Source of the DNA: Pedobacter sp. D749
Lineage (GTDB): Bacteria; Bacteroidota; Bacteroidia; Sphingobacteriales; Sphingobacteriaceae
Direction: 5' to 3'
Length of the DNA: 64,000 bases
NCBI RefSeq assembly: GCF_019317285.1
Contig: NZ_CP079218.1
Location: 4,526,001 to 4,590,000 of the forward strand
Part shown: piece by piece, positions 60,463-64,000 of the stretch
How the letters are laid out: every line of letters starts with the position of its first letter
How positions within the stretch are numbered: the first letter of the stretch is position 1
Translations under genes and position numbers: made by a program
The notes under the pieces: generated by a model
Database searches by the model: none
What the model saw: the letters and a program-made list of their open reading frames with translations, nothing else
Told to the model about the DNA's origin: nothing

Positions 60463-61335
60463 ATGAAATTATTATTCATCATCAACCCGGGCTCAGGCAG
60501 TCATGATATTAACTTGAAGGAAGTAATTTCTACCTATTTCGAATCAAAAAACACAGAAACCGATCTTTTTGAACTACCAAAAGACTGCTCTTTAGAAAAG
60601 ATAAAGGAGCGGATTAAAAGTTCAAAAGCAGATCGTGTGGTAGCAGTTGGTGGCGACGGCACCTTAAAACTGGTAGCTGAATGTCTGTTACATACCGAAA
60701 CTCCCATTGGTATTATCCCTGCTGGTTCTGCTAATGGGATGGCCAAAGAATTAGGCATACCAACTGATATTGAACTGGCTTTAGCCATTTTAGATGAAGG
60801 CCGTTTGCAAAAAATCCATGTGGTTAAACTTAACGATGAAATCTGTATTCATTTGTCCGATTTAGGTTTTAATGCCTACCTGGTGAAGAAATTTGATACC
60901 CTGCCCGAACGTGGCATGTGGGGTTATGCAAAAGCCACCTGGCATGCCTTATGGAACCACAGCAGAATGGAGGTGCAGTTGAAACTTAAAAACGAAACCA
61001 TTACCTCTAAAGCAGCCATGGTAGCCATTGCCAACGCAACCATGTATGGCTCGGGATTAAAGATAAACCCAGACGGGAAATTAGACGACGATCTTTTCGA
61101 AGTGGTTTTGGTAAAAGATTACTCCTATCTTGAAATATTAAAAATATGGATTACCAAATTGCCCTTTAATCCAAAAAAGATAGAAGTGTTTCAAACCGCT
61201 GAGGTTAAGATTTCCTCAAAACACAAAGCTCACTTCCAGGTTGATGGAGAATACATTGGCAGCGTAAATACTGTTGAAGCAAAAATTCTCCCGGCAGCCA
61301 TAACAGTGGTTTTACCAAAGGCTTCAGAAGGATGA
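60463..61335 (+). CDS. YegS/BmrU-type lipid kinase (diacylglycerol kinase catalytic domain)
   Basis: 290 residues. The nucleotide-binding motif is VVAVGGDGTLKLVAECLL, followed by GIIPAGSANGMAKELGIPTD, both signatures of DAGK_cat. The C-terminal domain reads ANATMYGSGLKINPDGKLDD. Such kinases phosphorylate diacylglycerol or other lipids using ATP. The stop overlaps by 12 bp the stop of the convergent membrane-protein gene. Its divergent neighbour is an App1-like phosphatase, suggesting linked lipid phosphorylation control. Confidence 0.92.
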   Translation: MKLLFIINPGSGSHDINLKEVISTYFESKNTETDLFELPKDCSLEKIKERIKSSKADRVVAVGGDGTLKLVAECLLHTETPIGIIPAGSANGMAKELGIPTDIELALAILDEGRLQKIHVVKLNDEICIHLSDLGFNAYLVKKFDTLPERGMWGYAKATWHALWNHSRMEVQLKLKNETITSKAAMVAIANATMYGSGLKINPDGKLDDDLFEVVLVKDYSYLEILKIWITKLPFNPKKIEVFQTAEVKISSKHKAHFQVDGEYIGSVNTVEAKILPAAITVVLPKASEG

Positions 61336-61713
61336 GCGATGAATTTTAATGGTAAAATACAACCTGAAGAATTCAGCAATGAAACAGATCCGAAATAAAA
61401 TATCAAACCATCTTTCGCCAAGGTTTAACACTTCGGGTAAATAAGTAATAAAGCCAATAGAAAATACCCATACCACCAAACGGAATGGAAACTGAATATA
61501 ATAGGTAATAAAACCGAATTTCTTAAATAAGATTAAACCTGCTGCCGATACAAAAAGCGATACAAACAAAGGCAACAGTAAAATAACTTTGGCCTGCGAA
61601 AGAATCTGATCAGGTATTTCGTTCAGGTGTGTTAAAATCTGCCAAAACTGTTTAGCAAGCAACAGGATACTGATCATATCCAATAAGGCAAAAAATCTGC
61701 TGGCGTTTTTCAT
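61324..61713 (-). CDS. Small polytopic membrane protein of unknown function
   Basis: 129 residues with about four transmembrane helices (e.g. FALLDMISILLLAKQFW, VILLLPLFVSLFVSAAGLIL and LVVWVFSIGFITYLP). No family I can name. It starts directly after the stop of the upstream TonB_C gene (61714), so the two are one operon. The stop overlaps the lipid kinase gene by 12 bp. Confidence 0.7.
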   Translation of the reverse strand: MKNASRFFALLDMISILLLAKQFWQILTHLNEIPDQILSQAKVILLLPLFVSLFVSAAGLILFKKFGFITYYIQFPFRLVVWVFSIGFITYLPEVLNLGERWFDILFRICFIAEFFRLYFTIKIHRSSF

Positions 61714-62367
61714 TTACTTACAATACTTTGCTAAATAATCATCAGCCATTTTACTTCCCATATATTTAACAAATAAAAAATCCTCACAGGCACCTTGATT
61801 GTCGCCTTGTTTAATTTTCTTTAGTGCCATTTCTATTCGGTCGCTCAGATACTCATCATCAATGCCCAGCTGGTTTTTAATGGCAATAATCTGAGCTTCC
61901 TGCCCAGGTTTTGCCTGATCGATATTTTTATAGAAGTTAATTACAGAGTTGGTTAAACCTTCTTCAGCCAGATAAGTGCGGATTGCTTCCTGAATGGCTT
62001 CGCTTGATTTTCCTTCACAATTGTAACCCGATAGCACAAAATTTACGGGTGCTATAATCGAAACTGTTGTATCGTAACCCGCCGGAACCTGCCATTTACC
62101 ACTGCTTAAACGTACCAAACGCAGGGCCTCCTCGTCCAGGTCAGACAGTATTCCTTTGCTCACTTTTGAAAAATAAACCTTGCCTTGTGCATTAAGCTTA
62201 AAACTTACGTTTACCGTTCCCTGAATACAATTATCTTTAGAAAACTGGGGATAAATGGTATTTTCTCTTAAGAAGTTTGTAAAACCACTTTTACCAGATT
62301 TAAACTGAACCTGGCCAATGGCCCATGAACAGCAGAAAAGTAAACTAATGGTGAACAGGTGTTTCAT
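61714..62367 (-). CDS. Secreted TonB_C-domain protein with C-terminal TPR-like tail
   Basis: 217 residues. Signal peptide SLLFCCSWAIGQ, then one TonB C-terminal domain: LRENTIYPQFSKDNCIQGTV, NVSFKLNAQGKVYFSKVSKG, DLDEEALRLVRLSSGKWQVP. No transmembrane anchor or Pro-rich linker, so it is not a classical TonB. The tail (~150-217) ends KIKQGDNQGACEDFLFVKYM then DDYLAKYC, resembling tetratricopeptide-like C-termini common in Bacteroidota. It precedes the membrane-protein gene without a gap. Confidence 0.82.
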   Translation of the reverse strand: MKHLFTISLLFCCSWAIGQVQFKSGKSGFTNFLRENTIYPQFSKDNCIQGTVNVSFKLNAQGKVYFSKVSKGILSDLDEEALRLVRLSSGKWQVPAGYDTTVSIIAPVNFVLSGYNCEGKSSEAIQEAIRTYLAEEGLTNSVINFYKNIDQAKPGQEAQIIAIKNQLGIDDEYLSDRIEMALKKIKQGDNQGACEDFLFVKYMGSKMADDYLAKYCK

Positions 62368-62389
62368 TGTACTAATTTACTAAAAAAAG

Positions 62390-62783
62390 CTGAAAGCATT
62401 TTACCACAGAGGAACACCGAGTTTTTCACAGAGAAAATGAGAAATTAATTTAAATAGTAAAATCGTCATCCCGCGCAGTCGGAAACCTTAAAGCGCGAGC
62501 TGGTGGCTATCGTTGTAAGATAGCTACCCCAAAATCGGAACAAGCTGTCGGTTGAAAAAGCCTTCTCAGCATTGACGATCCTCGCAGCACATCATCACAA
62601 ACAAATCTCTCTGTGGCCTCAGTGCCTTCCACTTTGTGTTCTTCGTGGTTAAATTTTCTAACATCATATTGCCACGGAAGCACAGAAACGCGGAATAAAT
62701 CATCGATAACTTTATCACAGAGACGTCATCTCGACTGCAGCGTAGCGGAATGGAGAGATCTATAATATATTTGTGGTTAAAAA
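62390..62783. repeat. Repeat-rich gene-free interval (R4, R2)
   Basis: R4 remnants at 62399-62435 (TTTACCACAGAGGAACACC) and 62669-62700 (TTGCCACGGAAGCACAGAAA), an R2 half at 62724-62762 (CGTCATCTCGACTGCAGCG then GGAATGGAGAGATC), and a degenerate repeat between. No gene. Confidence 0.55.
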
Positions 62784-63470
62784 CTAATAAAAAGTATTCC
62801 TTAAAATTAAATTCGGATCAGGGCAATTGGCTAAATACTTTTCCCTTTCGCTAAACTTACAAACGCCCGGAAAATCTCCTTTTAATCCTTCCATATTTTC
62901 GATCAATTGAAAATGAAGGTGTGGCGGCCAGTAACCATTTTCTTCCTTTGTTCCCAAAGTTGCAATTTTTGCCCCGGCAGGAATGAATTTACCTTCCTTA
63001 AGACCATTTAACGAATCCAAACTTAAATGCCCGTATAATGCATTAAATTTAAAACCATCTATTTCATAAGCTAAAATAATGGTTGCGCCATAATCACCAA
63101 AGTTGCTGTTATTGGCAAAACTTTGCACAGTTGCATCGTAAAAATTGTAGATTGGCGTTCCTGCCTGCCCCCAGATATCTACACCTAAATGTAACCTGCG
63201 GGGTTCTTCTTCAGTATCAAAATGTGCGCTTCTCGAATAAATAGTGCGGTGTTCGTTGTATCCACCAATTCCGTAACGGGAATTGTTTTTAGCCAGCTTT
63301 TCATTTACCCAATTAGAAAACAGGTCGGTATCATCTAAAATTTCGTCTGTTAATTCCGTATTGGCCACTGTAAAATCCAAAGGCAGAAGCCGATCGTGTT
63401 TTACATCAAAATCAACAACTTTTTGGATCAATACAGCATTTGATTGAATAACCTGCTCGAAAGTTTGCAT
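62784..63470 (-). CDS. M23-family peptidase without signal peptide
   Basis: 228 residues. The zinc site is complete: H94 and D98 in RRLHLGVDIWG, H148 in LYGHLS, and H184-x-H186 in WPPHLHFQL. The preceding YNEHRTIYSRSAHFDTEEEP is typical of the Bacteroidota subgroup. Such LytM-type enzymes cut peptidoglycan cross-bridges, but no signal peptide or lipobox is visible, so export is unexplained. Gene starts 6 bp after the hemolysin III-like gene, same strand, probably one operon. Confidence 0.9.
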   Translation of the reverse strand: MQTFEQVIQSNAVLIQKVVDFDVKHDRLLPLDFTVANTELTDEILDDTDLFSNWVNEKLAKNNSRYGIGGYNEHRTIYSRSAHFDTEEEPRRLHLGVDIWGQAGTPIYNFYDATVQSFANNSNFGDYGATIILAYEIDGFKFNALYGHLSLDSLNGLKEGKFIPAGAKIATLGTKEENGYWPPHLHFQLIENMEGLKGDFPGVCKFSEREKYLANCPDPNLILRNTFY

Positions 63471-63476
63471 CTGAAA

Positions 63477-64000
63477 TTATTTAAAGATATATACGAAATT
63501 ATAAATGTAGTGCGATAAAGCACCGCCGATTACAAACAGGTGCCATAATTCATGACTGTGCATCCACCTGGAAAGCTGTTTATCCTTTGCATAATAATAA
63601 GTTCCGCCAATATAAAAAATGCCTCCAAGCAATAACCAGAAAATTGCACCGATAGGCAAAGTCCCAAGCATTTTCTGTAGCAAAGGAACAATCAAACAAC
63701 CCATTAAGATATAAATGGATAAAGATATGGCTGTACTTTTTAACCGGTTGAAGATTTTGAGCAGACAACCTATAATGGCAATAATCCATACAATGGCGAA
63801 CAAACTCCACCGCAGCCAGCCATCAAAAACCAGTAAAGCAGTTGGCGTATAAGAGCCTGCTATCATCAGGTAAATGCAGCAATGATCAAATTTTTGCCAA
63901 AAGCGCACACCATAATCACTAGCCGGATAACCATGGTACATGGCGCTTACACCAAAAAGGATAAAGGTGCCAATGCTATAAATCCAGGCAGCGGTATATT
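63477..64000 (-). CDS. Hemolysin III/TrhA-family membrane protein (5' end beyond right window edge)
   Basis: The open frame continues to the edge without a stop or a convincing start; the ATG at 63941 is internal because the family sequence extends beyond it (FILFGVSAMYHGYP upstream). Landmarks: SAMYHGYPASDYGVRFWQKF, DHCCIYLMIAGSYTPTALLV, and the C-terminal HSHELWHLFVIGGALSHYIY with the metal-binding His. Seven-helix, YqfA/PAQR-type membrane protein; molecular role in bacteria unsettled. About 174 residues are visible. Confidence 0.92.
   Translation of the reverse strand, partial: YTAAWIYSIGTFILFGVSAMYHGYPASDYGVRFWQKFDHCCIYLMIAGSYTPTALLVFDGWLRWSLFAIVWIIAIIGCLLKIFNRLKSTAISLSIYILMGCLIVPLLQKMLGTLPIGAIFWLLLGGIFYIGGTYYYAKDKQLSRWMHSHELWHLFVIGGALSHYIYNFVYIFK

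Noticed and set aside
1..64000. tRNA, rRNA or phage genes
   Set aside because: Scanning the gaps by eye for tRNA-like TTCGAATC arms, rRNA motifs and phage structural genes gave nothing; a covariance search was not possible here.

Overview
The window is chromosomal DNA of a Bacteroidota bacterium, most likely a Sphingobacteriaceae member close to Pedobacter. This rests on the AT-rich base use, promoters of the TAnnTTTG type, TonB/SusC-style outer-membrane proteins, a three-gene sdhCAB operon of the Bacteroidota type, LytTR two-component genes, BlaI/M56 pairs, and many short palindromic intergenic repeats of the kind scattered through Sphingobacteriaceae genomes. I see no tRNA, rRNA, CRISPR array, phage or plasmid genes. 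One transposase gene (IS200/REP type) is present.

Layout. 1-6.4 kb: 5' part of an AraC-type regulator (runs off the left edge), an SDR oxidoreductase, an HxlR regulator, two lysine-rich proteins, an ArsR regulator with an Old Yellow Enzyme homologue, and two ~0.5 kb inverted-repeat-bounded elements. 6.4-18.6 kb: pirin, an ECF sigma factor with a membrane-anchored beta-barrel partner, a Lipoprotein_15-type lipoprotein, HIT protein, greA, an M1 aminopeptidase, OsmC, a hydroxyacid dehydrogenase, a TonB-linked receptor and a Nudix hydrolase. 18.6-20 kb: a tandem array of ~158-bp units bracketed by hairpins next to the REP-type transposase, then an acyltransferase. 21-28.5 kb: signalling genes. 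A LytTR regulator and LytS-type kinase lie opposite an ABC exporter operon, with tandem LytTR-like operator sites between them. A second four-gene operon encodes an unknown protein, a membrane protein, a HisKA_3-type kinase and a NarL-type regulator. 28.6-32.1 kb: BlaI, an M56 sensor protein fused to TonB_C and plug-like modules, and two secreted proteins built from the same modules. 32.5-36.1 kb: sdhCAB. 36.6-41.2 kb: cold-shock protein, an orphan gene, a relic of a Cys-rich copper-binding protein, a DegP/HtrA protease and dapF. 41.6-47.4 kb: a complete RND efflux operon. 48-54 kb: SNF2 helicase, a GxxExxY nuclease-like gene framed by inverted repeats, DUF2892, DUF1080, a TMEM175-like channel and aat. 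54-57 kb: a DUF1800/DUF1501 export pair. 57-64 kb: a lipoprotein, YccF, an App1-like phosphatase opposite a lipid kinase, a TonB_C protein, an M23 peptidase and a hemolysin III homologue that runs off the right edge.

Most genes are ordinary housekeeping or accessory genes. The less ordinary signals are: two non-autonomous elements with matching 19-bp terminal inverted repeats, both sitting at the same point of one intergenic repeat; a second TIR-bounded element nested in the tandem array; the symmetric hairpin arrangement around that array; the LytTR operator; the module shuffling in the BlaI/M56 cluster; a terminator-like hairpin in the greA leader; and regulator genes whose promoter box lies only 4-6 nt from the start codon.
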